NCBI RefSeq assembly: GCF_000296215.2
Contig: NZ_CP013949.1
Location: forward strand, 4,147,501 to 4,211,500
Direction: 5' to 3'
Length of the DNA stretch: 64,000 bases
DNA from: Bradyrhizobium sp. CCGE-LA001
GTDB lineage: Bacteria > Pseudomonadota > Alphaproteobacteria > Rhizobiales > Xanthobacteraceae
Both the position numbers and the translations under genes were made by a program. Positions 52,112 to 61,500 of the stretch are shown in pieces. Position 1 is the stretch's first letter. The number at the start of each line of letters is the position of its first letter. The notes beneath the pieces are model-generated. The model was not told where the DNA came from. It saw only the letters and a program-made list of their open reading frames with translations, and made no database searches.

Positions 52112-54289
52112 TTACACCGACCGCTTTAGGATGTTGCTGTCCACCGGCATCTTGCGCAGGCGCTTGCCAGTGGCAGCGAAGATCGCGTTGGCAATGGCCG
52201 GTACGATTAACGACGTCCCGGTTTCTCCCATCCCACCTGGAGCCGCGGTGCTCTTGACGATATGGACATCGATGGCCGGCACTTCGTTCATGCGCATCAT
52301 TTGGTACGTGTCAAAGTTCGTCTGTTCGACGCGCCCGTTCTTCAACGTGATCTCACCATAAAGCGCTGCTGTCGCTCCGAAAACGATGCCACTCTGGACT
52401 TGCGCCTGCACCGTGTCGGGGTTAACGACCGTGCCGCAATCGATCGCGCACACCACCCGCACAACCCGCACATTTCCGTCTTTGGACACCTCGACCTCGA
52501 CAACCTGTGCCATGTAGCTGCCGAATACAAATTGCAATGCAACGCCTCGGCCCCGGCCTGTGGGCAAAGGATCTCCCCAGCTGGACTTTTCCGCGGCCAG
52601 ATCGAGCACGGCCTTGGCGCGCGGATTGCGATCCAGGAGCATCCGCCGGTACGCAACAGGGTCCTGCCGTGCTGCCGATGCAAGCTCGTCGACGAAGCTT
52701 TCAGTCACAAAAACATTGTGCGACGGGCCGACGCTGCGCCAGAACGCCGTCGGAATACCAGGAGGTTCCACGCGCACGAACTCTACATGGAAGTTCGGCA
52801 GCTCGTACACGAGATCGATCGCGCCTTCGGTCGAGTCGGGATCAAGGCCGTTCTTGAAGGCGGGAGGTAGCCAACGCGCAATCACCGAAGGGCCGGCGAA
52901 GCGGTTCTTCCAAGCCACGGGCTTACCCTGCTTGTCGAGCCCGGCGGAAATTCGGTCGAACCAATACGGCCGATACATGTCATGCTGAATGTCTTCCTCG
53001 CGCGTCCACACGACCTTCACGGGACCATCGACATGCTTTGCGATCTCGACAGCGCGGACCGCACCATCGGCTTCCAGCCGCCGGCCAAACCCGCCGCCGA
53101 TTAGATGATTATGGACAATGACCTTCTCGGGCGGAAGACCTGCGGCCTTCGCCGCCATCCCCTGCACGCGCGCCACAGCTTGGCTGCCGATCCAGATCTC
53201 GCACCCGTCTTTGCGAAGGTGCACCGTGCAATTCATGGGTTCCATCGTCGCGTGCGCCAGGAACGGAACCTGGTACATCGCGTCCACCTTGGTGACTGCA
53301 CCCGCCAGCGCCTTGTCCACGTCACCAACGTTCTGGGCGACCGCGCCAGAACCAAGGGTAGCCTGCTCCAGCTCGCGAGCGATCTGCGTCGTGTCCAACC
53401 CAGAGTGAGGACCATCGTCCCATTCTATAACGAGGGCCTTCAGACCCTTCTTGGCCGCCCACATATGATCGGCCACGACAGCGACGGCATCGTCGAGCCG
53501 GACGATCTGGCGGACGCCGCGGACGGCTCTTGCGGCGCTATCGTCCAGACTCCTCAATCGGCCGCCAAACACCGGTGATTGCGCCAGCGTCGCTATCTTC
53601 ACGTTTGGCGGGCGCCCGTCGATGCCGTAGCGGGCCGTCCCGTTGACCTTACCAGGCGCGTCGAGCCGCTTGGCCGACGTGCCGATCAGCTGGAAGTCTT
53701 CTGGCCGCTTCAGCGTCACCTTTTCCGGGAAAGGCAGTAGCGCCGCATCAGCGACAAGCTCCCCATATTTCAGTCGGCGACCTGTCGGCTCATGGATCAC
53801 CTCGCCGTCGCGCGCGCGGCAGGCAGTCGGGTCAACGGCCCAACGCCGCGCGGCCGCGGCGACCAGCATGACCCGCGCAGTTGCGCCGGCCTCTCGCAGC
53901 GGTTGCCACCCCCCGCGGATGGCATTTGAGTTTCCCGTGGCCTGCACGCCCAACATCGGATTGGCATAGAGTTTTTCATTCGGCGGCGCGTGCTCCAGAT
54001 GCACTTGGGACAGGCTCACCTCGAGTTCTTCGGCGAGCAGCATCGGGATTGAGGTGTAGGTGCCCTGCCCCATTTCGACATAAGGCATCGTCAGGACGAC
54101 CCGACCATCGCCGGCGATACGGATGAATGCGTTCGGCGTGAAGTCTTCCAGAGCCGCAGCCTTGGTTTGGCCGAATGGCAAGCTCAGACTTAATAACAGA
54201 CCACCGCCAGCCGCGGCGCCACTGTAGAGGAAGCTGCGACGCGACAGCTTGGTGTCGTTGGAACGCGATGCAATGCCATCAAAGATCAT
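52112..54289 (-). CDS. Molybdenum hydroxylase large subunit (xanthine dehydrogenase family)
   Basis: 725 aa. A Tat-type N-terminus (SRRSFLYSGAAAGGGLLLSLSL) precedes a molybdopterin-binding protein similar to isoquinoline 1-oxidoreductase beta subunits. GGGFGRRLEADGAVRAVEIA and the late GMGETGTSLIVPAIANAI, whose Glu is the catalytic residue in the family, are visible. ATG 54289 is 1 nt after the 2Fe-2S gene stop, so the two are one transcript. Hydroxylates an aromatic N-heterocycle, aldehyde or similar compound. No dedicated FAD or cytochrome subunit is seen beside it. Confidence 0.88.
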   Translation of the reverse strand: MIFDGIASRSNDTKLSRRSFLYSGAAAGGGLLLSLSLPFGQTKAAALEDFTPNAFIRIAGDGRVVLTMPYVEMGQGTYTSIPMLLAEELEVSLSQVHLEHAPPNEKLYANPMLGVQATGNSNAIRGGWQPLREAGATARVMLVAAAARRWAVDPTACRARDGEVIHEPTGRRLKYGELVADAALLPFPEKVTLKRPEDFQLIGTSAKRLDAPGKVNGTARYGIDGRPPNVKIATLAQSPVFGGRLRSLDDSAARAVRGVRQIVRLDDAVAVVADHMWAAKKGLKALVIEWDDGPHSGLDTTQIARELEQATLGSGAVAQNVGDVDKALAGAVTKVDAMYQVPFLAHATMEPMNCTVHLRKDGCEIWIGSQAVARVQGMAAKAAGLPPEKVIVHNHLIGGGFGRRLEADGAVRAVEIAKHVDGPVKVVWTREEDIQHDMYRPYWFDRISAGLDKQGKPVAWKNRFAGPSVIARWLPPAFKNGLDPDSTEGAIDLVYELPNFHVEFVRVEPPGIPTAFWRSVGPSHNVFVTESFVDELASAARQDPVAYRRMLLDRNPRAKAVLDLAAEKSSWGDPLPTGRGRGVALQFVFGSYMAQVVEVEVSKDGNVRVVRVVCAIDCGTVVNPDTVQAQVQSGIVFGATAALYGEITLKNGRVEQTNFDTYQMMRMNEVPAIDVHIVKSTAAPGGMGETGTSLIVPAIANAIFAATGKRLRKMPVDSNILKRSV

Positions 54290-54290
54290 G

Positions 54291-54761
54291 TCAGTCTCCC
54301 TTTGCGTTCGCTTGCGCGGCAAGCTTGATCGCCTCACGGATGCGCACATAGGTCCCGCATCGGCAGATGTTTCCACTCATGGCTTCGTCGATGTCAGCAT
54401 CGGTGGGATGCGGATTACTGGCGAGTAACGCCGAAGCCGACATGATCTGCCCTGATTGGCAGTAGCCGCACTGGACGACCTCGTGGTCGAGCCAGGCCTT
54501 CTGAATGCTTGCGCCAGGCGCCGTCGCCCCGACGGCCTCAATCGTCGTGACAGTGGACTTTCCGATGCTATCGATCGGAGTGACGCATGACCTTGTCGCG
54601 AGGCCATCGATATGCACCGTACAGGCGCCACATAGCGCTTCGCCACAGCCGAATTTCGTGCCGGTCATACCGAGCACGTCACGCAAGACCCACAGTAGCG
54701 GCGTGTCGCCGTCTACATCGACGCTATGCCTGCTTCCATTGATGCTGATGGTAAAGGCCAT
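54291..54761 (-). CDS. (2Fe-2S)-binding subunit of a molybdenum hydroxylase
   Basis: 156 aa. The N-terminal ferredoxin-like cluster is CGEALCGACTVHIDG plus the downstream Cys, and the C-terminal cluster is HEVVQCGYCQSGQIMSA with CRCGTYVRIREAI; together four-plus-four cysteines as in IorA-type subunits. It passes electrons from the Mo-cofactor subunit. Gene order small-then-large is typical of the isoquinoline 1-oxidoreductase type. Site D lies 364 nt upstream. Confidence 0.92.
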   Translation of the reverse strand: MAFTISINGSRHSVDVDGDTPLLWVLRDVLGMTGTKFGCGEALCGACTVHIDGLATRSCVTPIDSIGKSTVTTIEAVGATAPGASIQKAWLDHEVVQCGYCQSGQIMSASALLASNPHPTDADIDEAMSGNICRCGTYVRIREAIKLAAQANAKGD

Positions 54762-55122
54762 GGTGTCCTCTCATTTCTGCGATGTGTTCTCGAATGCTGT
54801 TGCCGATTGCGGCTACTCAGCCGCTGGCCGACCAAACTCGCTGCCAAGACTGCTGATACGATGCGGCACGGCTTCCCAGCTTCTGTGCGGTTGGGCGTTC
54901 GCCACGTAGTGCACATAAGTGCTTCCGACGATCAGTACGGCCGTCGTCAAAGATCTTAGCGTCTTCACAAGATCTATCGTCCGCGAAGGCACAACCATCG
55001 TCGTGTTCCCGGGTACTTCCGGCATGGTCATGACGATCTTCTCCATGTTCGCGCTCTGCCGACCCGAGTTCGAAATCGGCCGATTGCTGCGTCATGACCC
55101 TCGCGCAGCCGCAGGGAATTAG

Positions 55123-55151
55123 CTCGTTAGGGGTTGTTAGACGCTGTTAGC
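55123..55151 (+). promoter_or_regulatory. Phased GTTAN direct-repeat site D
   Basis: GTTAG at 55126, 55136 and 55146, three perfect copies at 10-bp spacing, with CTC before and C after, then TTGC ten bases on as in site A. It points toward the minus-strand hydroxylase genes. Confidence 0.65.
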
Positions 55152-55217
55152 TGTTGCCGGCTGCTTCCTGGCCGACGGCGACACATGCCGCCACCTGCGG
55201 CCCCAGCGACGCAAGGG

Positions 55218-55245
55218 CTAACGATCCATAACAACCTCTAACGAG
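55218..55245 (-). promoter_or_regulatory. Phased GTTAN direct-repeat site E
   Basis: Minus strand: GTTAG (55238-55242), GTTAT (55228-55232) and GTTAG (55218-55222), 10-bp spacing, CTC flank and TTGC ten bases past, as in sites A and D. It points toward the plus-strand operon starting at 55420. Confidence 0.65.
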
Positions 55246-55419
55246 CCAAATCCATCCGCCCGCTGCACTCTGTGAACCGCGGACACTTGTCGGTTTGAGA
55301 CAAGTCGACAGCGCCCCCGACGACCGACCCGTGAAAGCCTCACCGCGGGTAGCCGAATGGGGCGTCAGGCCCTCGAACAAGACAAGCCTATAAACTCGCA
55401 GAGCAACCTGGAGACGAAA

Positions 55420-55947
55420 ATGATCACCAACCAAATCGTCGATTCAAGCTTCACGGCCATCATCAACGCACCGATCGAGAAGATCGATATTCCCTCCTGG
55501 TGCTTCAACCTCTCCGAGGCCGATTATCAGGGCTGTTCGCCGGCACACATCGCTGCTGGCTTCACCACCGCACCCGACGGGCGGAGGATGTCCATCAACG
55601 TAGAAATCATCGGCGGAAGCTTGATGGTTCAGCACTATGTCGAGACGTTGGGCGAGAAGAACCACCTGATCCTCGATTCGACCTCGGACGTCTTCACGCC
55701 GACCGGGCGGACCACCATCCATGTCACCTGGGAATTGAGCGCCAGGGAAATCGAGCCCGGGAAGTGCGAATTCACCAACAGGGTACGGTCAAACGCGACG
55801 GACGAGTTCATGACGTTCATTGGCAAGCAGGGAATTCCGTTCGACCTGTTCCGCGCCCAGCGCCAGCCTGCTTCGATTGCTCACAATCAGAGCGAAACGC
55901 CTCTTTTTGCGGCCAGCATCGAACGGGCAGCCCTCAAGAAGAACTGA
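55420..55947 (+). CDS. Hypothetical protein, first gene of the site-E operon (175 aa)
   Basis: Starts MITNQIVDSSFTAIINAPIEKIDI, with GGAGA 4 nt upstream of ATG 55420. The alternating pattern with NAPIEKIDIPSW, TTIHVTWELSAREIEPGKCEFTNRV and SATDEFMTF resembles START/SRPBCC-type ligand-binding domains, but I am not confident. No signal peptide. It precedes the isochorismatase-like, SDR-like and tautomerase genes in a plausible catabolic operon. Confidence 0.65.
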   Translation: MITNQIVDSSFTAIINAPIEKIDIPSWCFNLSEADYQGCSPAHIAAGFTTAPDGRRMSINVEIIGGSLMVQHYVETLGEKNHLILDSTSDVFTPTGRTTIHVTWELSAREIEPGKCEFTNRVRSNATDEFMTFIGKQGIPFDLFRAQRQPASIAHNQSETPLFAASIERAALKKN

Positions 55948-56000
55948 ACACCAACCGGGACCGCGCCGTGGCAACGGCGCGCCTGCTATGGAGACTTCCC

Positions 56001-56660
56001 ATGCCTCACGCTTCCTTCGACAAGAACGTCACCGGACTGCTAGTTATCGACCCTTACAACGACTTCATTTCCGAGGGCGGCAAGATCTGGCCACGGATCA
56101 AGGCCGTCGCCGAAGCGAACAACTGTGTTCCGCACATGCAGAAAGTCTTGCATGCGGCACGCGATGCAAAGGTCCGGGTTTTCTATGCCATGCATCACCG
56201 GTACCGCGCCGGGGATTATGCCTCTTGGAAGTACATCGCCCCCATCCAGCGAGCTGCGTGGAAACGCCGTAGTTTTGAATTCGGCACCTGGGGCGGTGAG
56301 TTCCGCGCTGAATTCGTTCCGGCTCCAGGCGAGATCGTTGCCGACGAACACTGGTGCTCCAGCGGCTTTGCCAACACCGATTTGGATCTGCAGCTCAAGA
56401 GGCACGGCATCCAACAACTGATCGTCATCGGATTGGTGGCGCACACGTGCGTGGAAGCGACCGTGCGCTTCGCCGCGGAGCTAGGGTATGACGTCACCGT
56501 CGTCAAGGATGCGGTTGCCGACTACTCGGACGAGATGATGCACGCCGCACTGGAAATCAACCTGCCGAATTATGCGAGCGCGATTGTGACCACGAAGGAG
56601 ATCGTGGAAGCACTCTCCACCGCGCATGCGCCGGCGCTGGATCCATCCGCAGCCGACTAA
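56001..56660 (+). CDS. Isochorismatase-family cysteine hydrolase
   Basis: 219 aa. The catalytic Asp17 (LLVIDPYNDF) and the nucleophile Cys150 (VAHTCVEAT, with a cis-peptide preceding) match the family. At the position where the family's catalytic Lys is expected I read Glu116 in ADEHWCSSGF, an unusual replacement if the alignment by eye is right. Related enzymes hydrolyse isochorismate, nicotinamide, N-carbamoyl compounds or ureido acids. It starts 53 nt after the previous gene. Confidence 0.82.
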   Translation: MPHASFDKNVTGLLVIDPYNDFISEGGKIWPRIKAVAEANNCVPHMQKVLHAARDAKVRVFYAMHHRYRAGDYASWKYIAPIQRAAWKRRSFEFGTWGGEFRAEFVPAPGEIVADEHWCSSGFANTDLDLQLKRHGIQQLIVIGLVAHTCVEATVRFAAELGYDVTVVKDAVADYSDEMMHAALEINLPNYASAIVTTKEIVEALSTAHAPALDPSAAD

Positions 56661-56765
56661 GCGGCTATGAGCGCCTGAAACTTATAGCAACTTCGAACAA
56701 AGCCTCGCAGCCGACTTGGCCCGTGAGGACAGCAAAGCTTCATCCCTGATCAATGGAGAACGAGA

Positions 56766-57476
56766 ATGAGTAAAATCGAAAAAGTCGCGGTCGTCACAGG
56801 TGCCTCGCGGGGCATCGGGGCCGGTATCGTGGACGCTTACCGGAAGCTCGGATACGCGGTGGTCGCGAATTCACGGGACATGAAGCAAGGGAACGACGGC
56901 GATGTGGTCGCCGTCGCCGGCCATATCGGCGACCGCGGGGTCGCGAGCCGGGTCGTCGATATGGCCATCGAACGGTTTGGACGGATTGACACCCTCATCA
57001 ACAACGCCGGAATCTTCATAAGCAAGCCGTTCACCGATTATACGGCAAACGACTTTCGCGACGTTCTCGACGTCAATCTCGCCGGCTTCTTCCATGTGAC
57101 ACAACTTGCTCTTCCGCACATGTTGAAGCAGCGACATGGGCATATCGTGCAAATAACGACCGCGCTTGTCGGCCAACCAAGCTCGGCAGTGCCCGCCGGG
57201 CTCGCATCGCTCACCAAAGGCGGGCTGGACGCGGTCACCCGTGGTCTCGCAATGGAGTACGCCAGACAGGGTGTTCGCGTGAATGCCGTTGCCCCTGGCA
57301 TCATTAAGACGCCCATGCATCAGCCCGAAACGCACCAGTTTCTCGGCAATCTGCACCCCATGGGACATATGGGCGAGATCGCGGACGTTGTCGATGCGGT
57401 CCTCTACCTGGAAAGCGCGGGCTTCGTCACCGGTGAAACGCTGCACGTCGACGGCGGCCAGCACGCCGGCCGGTAA
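56766..57476 (+). CDS. Short-chain dehydrogenase/reductase family protein
   Basis: 236 aa with an intact Rossmann fold: VVTGASRGIGAG at 9-20, NNAG at 79-82, DVNLAGFF, and NAVAPGIIKTP. The catalytic Lys151 lies in SLTKGGLDAV, but four residues before it, where SDR enzymes carry the catalytic Tyr, this protein has Ala147. It may be an SDR-fold protein that binds a nucleotide without normal chemistry, or one using another residue. It starts 105 nt after the cysteine-hydrolase gene. Confidence 0.82.
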   Translation: MSKIEKVAVVTGASRGIGAGIVDAYRKLGYAVVANSRDMKQGNDGDVVAVAGHIGDRGVASRVVDMAIERFGRIDTLINNAGIFISKPFTDYTANDFRDVLDVNLAGFFHVTQLALPHMLKQRHGHIVQITTALVGQPSSAVPAGLASLTKGGLDAVTRGLAMEYARQGVRVNAVAPGIIKTPMHQPETHQFLGNLHPMGHMGEIADVVDAVLYLESAGFVTGETLHVDGGQHAGR

Positions 57477-57497
57477 ACAACCGAGGAGACAAGGACC

Positions 57498-57752
57498 ATG
57501 CCTTACGTCAACATCAAGGTCACACGCGAAGGTACATCACCCGGCGCGACGGCCACCACGCCCGAACAGAAGGCGGCGCTTATCAAGGGCGTCAGCGACC
57601 TGCTGTTCCAGATTCTGGGCAAACCGCAAGACTCGACATTCGTCGTGATCGACGAAGTTGAGCTGGAAAATTGGGGATGGGGTGGACTTCCCGTCCCTGA
57701 CTACCGAAAGCAGCTTGCGGCCCAGTCTGCCCGTCAGGACAGCACCGGCTGA
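57498..57752 (+). CDS. 4-oxalocrotonate tautomerase-family protein
   Basis: 84 aa. After removal of the initial Met, Pro1 is the catalytic base (PYVNIKVTREG), as in 4-OT-type tautomerases. The middle FVVIDEVELENWGWGG includes typical C-terminal loop residues; the rest is somewhat longer than the classic 62-residue form. It follows the SDR gene by 21 nt, so the two are co-expressed. Probably isomerises a keto-enol intermediate in an aromatic degradation route. Confidence 0.85.
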   Translation: MPYVNIKVTREGTSPGATATTPEQKAALIKGVSDLLFQILGKPQDSTFVVIDEVELENWGWGGLPVPDYRKQLAAQSARQDSTG

Positions 57753-58147
57753 TCGAAGCAACACCTCGCCTTTCGCGATGCCTCGGCCGTACTGGCCAAG
57801 ATGGACCCGCTGCACAAGCCGAGTCGGATGGGATCGTATCTCGCCGAGAGCGCAGAGGAGTGCCGGAGCCGCGACTGTGGCTGTATCCCGCGTTTCCTCA
57901 TTGCGAAAGCCGCTGTCGGCCCTCTCCAGCAATGTAGCAGGTCAGCAACGGCAGCATTCAACAACTCACGACCGCCGCTGCCGGCCTGGCCATGACCAAT
58001 TCAAGAAGCTAAGCTTCCGTAGAACTTAGCCGTAGAAAGTCCCCGTAGCATTTCATGTGGGCTCTGAGACACTCAGCTAAAAATCTGTGCCATTCTAACA
58101 ACTTCCAACGCTGAGTGCAGAGGAGCGGTGATCCGCTGCTTTCGGAA
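57753..58147. other. Intergenic region without convincing genes
   Basis: 395 bp between the tautomerase and the small zinc-ribbon-like gene. One weak phased pair (GTTGG/GTTAG, minus strand, 58096-58110) resembles the GTTAN sites but lacks a target gene in the expected direction; I do not claim it as a site. Confidence 0.45.
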
Positions 58148-58339
58148 TCAGACGGACCTTGAAAGCCTCGTCTTCGGGCGTTCAATAAGTTCGTAACTGG
58201 GAACGCGGGTGCTTTCCTGCCGTGAGTCCAGAGCAGCTCCGCAGATTGCGCAGACCACGTCACCTGGATGCGGTACCAAGAACTTCTCTTCGGTGCGTCT
58301 GTACTCAGCACCGCAAGTGCATTGCACAACTGTCACCAT
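58148..58339 (-). CDS. Small four-cysteine zinc-ribbon-like protein (63 aa)
   Basis: Begins MVTVVQCTCGAEYRRTEEKF, with CTC then, about 20 residues later, VCAIC, so two Cys-x-Cys/Cys-x2-Cys pairs could bind one zinc. A central HPGDV and a terminal YELIERP follow. I know this pattern as frequent in Bradyrhizobium, though from memory. It may bind nucleic acid or protein. Transcribed alone. Confidence 0.65.
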   Translation of the reverse strand: MVTVVQCTCGAEYRRTEEKFLVPHPGDVVCAICGAALDSRQESTRVPSYELIERPKTRLSRSV

Positions 58340-58572
58340 GCTGGTGATATGTGCTTCCGATCAGGAATTTCCAGCCGCAACTTTCCTTGTCCTCTCGCGA
58401 GTTTGGCCGGCGCTTTAGGGAAGTCCGTTTGGGGGTCATAAGCGGCAGTCGAGGCAAAGGCGGCCCCGCGTCAGGTTCGCGGCCGATAGCCGACATCCGA
58501 ATTGGCTCACCGTTGTTCAGCTAAGGGCCATAACCTGACCTTCCATGTGGCCTCCTGCGACCAAAAGCACCT

Positions 58573-61500
58573 TCATTGCGCCAGTTCGTCGAGTAAGGAC
58601 TTGGCCTGCTTCAAATCCGACGTGTCGAAGCCCTCGGTGAACCAGCCGTAGATAGGCGCGAGGAGATCGCGGGATTCTCTGCGCTTGCCACGGTCGCGCC
58701 AGATCCGGGCCAAGCTGGTGGCAGCGCGCAGCTCCAGGCATTTGGCGCTCTGGCAACCCGCCACGTCTAGCGCACGCCGAAACCACCCTTCTGCTTCGGT
58801 CCCGTCGCCGCTCCGCCTGGCAAGCGTCAGCTCCCCAGTTAACCGGCAGATTTCCGCCTCCCATCGCCGCTCGCCGGTTTCCTCGACAATGCGCGCAGCC
58901 TCGACCAGCGCAGTTAATCCTTGCTCGATTTCTCCGGCCCACGCCGATGCTTCAGCCAGCGACGCGAGATAATAGGGCCGACGGATGCGCACGCCCGTCG
59001 GCTCGACGGCCGCGAGACCGCCGCGAATCTCCGCGATCCCTTCCACCGCCTGCCCGCGTGCCGCGATCGCCCACCCCCGCAAGATGCTCCCAGCCGCCGC
59101 CAGGTGCGGTGCGATCCCATGCTCAGCGCACACCGCGATTGCGGTCTCCGCATGCTCCTGGGCCGGCTCCGCTTCCCGCCGATGGTGGTAGATCATTGCC
59201 GCGAACACCAGGGCGAGAACAACGCTGAAGGGGTGCGACAGCCCCCGCGCCATCCTCACCGCCTCGCGCGCCGTGGCAAGCGCCTGCTCGGGGAAGCCAA
59301 GCGGCCACAGCGTGAGGGCCGCGGTGTATCGATTGCAGACGGCTGCGTCGTGGCCGCCATACAGGAACGTATGGCCACGGTGCGCGTCCGGCCGATACAG
59401 CGCCCATCCGGCTTCGAGATGCGTCCGACACGCGGTCAGTTCCGGGAGATGAAGGAGTGTCGTCCATGCGGCATGATGCGCCTGCAGGAGCAACGCCGGG
59501 TCGGCGCTCTGCCGAGCGACCGCGAACAGCCCGTCCAATAGGCCGCGAGCCGCCTTGAACTCGCAGCGCTGCTGGTAAACAAGCCACAGCCCCCAGTTCA
59601 CGGCATAGAGCTGCGCTACATCGCCGGCTTGCTGACACAGATCGCGTGCGTGCAGATAAGCTTGTTCCACCTCCGCCGCCGAATAGCTCTTGGTGGCGAT
59701 CAGCACCGGCGCAAGCACGAGCTGCAGGGCGAGTTCGCGGCGGGCACGCTCCGCCGGATCGGCGACCCGCCTGACGAGCGCCAGCCCCTTGTAGAGATGG
59801 GCAAGGCACTCGGCATGCGCCGAGCGCTCAGCCGCGCGCTGGCCGGCCGCCTGCCAGTAGGCAATGGCGTTTTCCGCAAGGTCAGCTTCGGTGAAGTGGT
59901 GCGCGAGCACTTCCGGCTGGGTTGCCGCGATGTCCGGAAACGTCTCTTCGAGCGCCCGGGCAATGCGCGCGTGCAGCGCGTGCCGCCTATTGCGCAGCAA
60001 TGTGCCATAGGCGGTGTCCTGAACGAGGGCGTGCTTGAACAAATAGGTCGCGTGCGGCGGGATGCCGTTTCGGAACAGCAACCCGGCTTGCATCAGGCGG
60101 TCGAGCGCCGAGACCAGTTCCGGCTCTGACTGCCGCAGCACGGCGGCTAATAGCACATGAGAGAACTCACGACCTATGACCGCTCCGATTTGTGCTACCT
60201 CCTTGGCCCGGCCAAGCCGGTCGAGCCGCGCCATCAGAGAAGCATACAGGCTCGCGGGGACCGCCAGCGCTGGAGAGGGAATCGCGGCCGCAGTCTGCAT
60301 CGCTCCGCGCTCGCCCCCAGCCTCCAGCACCGCCTTCGTCATCTCCTCGACGAACAACGGGATGCCGTCGGTGCGCTCGACAATGTCCTTTCTGACCTTC
60401 GCCGGCAGCAGCTTATTGCCGACGACGCACTCGATGACGGTCTCGACCTCGCGATGTCCCAGCCGATTGAGGGCAAGCGTTGTCACATGCGATTGTCCGA
60501 CCCAGGGCGCGTCGAACTCAGGCCGAAACGTCACGATCAAGAGCACGCGAAGGCTCGCGATCCGGTTCACCGAGCGACCGAACACTTCCAGGCTCGTGGG
60601 ATCTCCCCAGTGCGCATCCTCGACGATCATGAGCACCGGGCTGGACCGCGCGAGGGCTTCCAATTGGACGCCGAGTGCCGCCAGCGTTTTCTGCCGGCGC
60701 TGTTCGGGAACAAACTCCAGAGCGGGATAGCGTCCGTCGTTAGGAAGCGACAACATCTCGGCCAACAGCGCCGCGTCCTGGCGGGACGTCGAAGTCTGCG
60801 CCAGGAGCGCATCGAGCTTGTCGAGCTTGGCTTGCGATATGTCGCCGTGCACAAGTCCGGCAGCCCGTTCGAACTGCCCGATGATCGGATAAAGAACGCT
60901 GTCGATGTGTTGGGGCGAGCAGAAATAACGAAGCCGTGTGTGGGGTTCGGCCGTCAGGCGCTCCATGAGTGCAGTGGAGAGCCTGGATTTGCCGATCCCG
61001 GCCTCACCGGACAGCAGCACCACCTGGCCTTCGCCGGCCTTGGCTTTTGCCCAGCGCCGTAACAGGAGCTCAAGCTCTTCTTCGCGGCCGACGAGTGCGG
61101 TCAGGCCGCCGGGATGCATTGCGTCGAAACGGCTCTCGACAGAACTGGCCCGCAGCACCGCGAAAGCTCGCGCTAGACCTGTGATCCCCTTAAGCTCCGT
61201 TGGCCCGAGGTCCCGCAGCTCGAAGAGATTGCCCAGCAGTTTGCGCGTGGCCTCGGCAATGACGACTGTGTTCGGTTCCGCGATGCCTTGCAGACGGGCC
61301 GCAAGGTTCGGCGTCTCGCCGACAATCCCGCGCTCCTGCGCTTCGCCGGAGCCGACGAGATCTCCGACGACCACCAGCCCGGTGGCAACCCCAACCCGCA
61401 TCTGCAGGGGCTCGCGAGCTGGGAGCGCAGCAACCGCGTCGATCAGGGCGAGGCCGGCACGAACAGCTCGCTCGGCGTCATCCTCATGCGCCTGAGGATA

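Larger units (their letters stand above)
54762..55419. other. Divergent intergenic region carrying sites D and E
   Basis: 658 bp between the minus-strand Fe-S gene and the plus-strand operon. It holds the two best phased GTTAN sites, in opposite orientation and about 70 bp apart. No convincing gene is present. Confidence 0.55.

Noticed and set aside
58096..58110. Possible eighth phased GTTAN site (GTTGG and GTTAG, minus strand)
   Set aside because: Only one copy matches well and no gene begins in the expected direction, so chance is likely.
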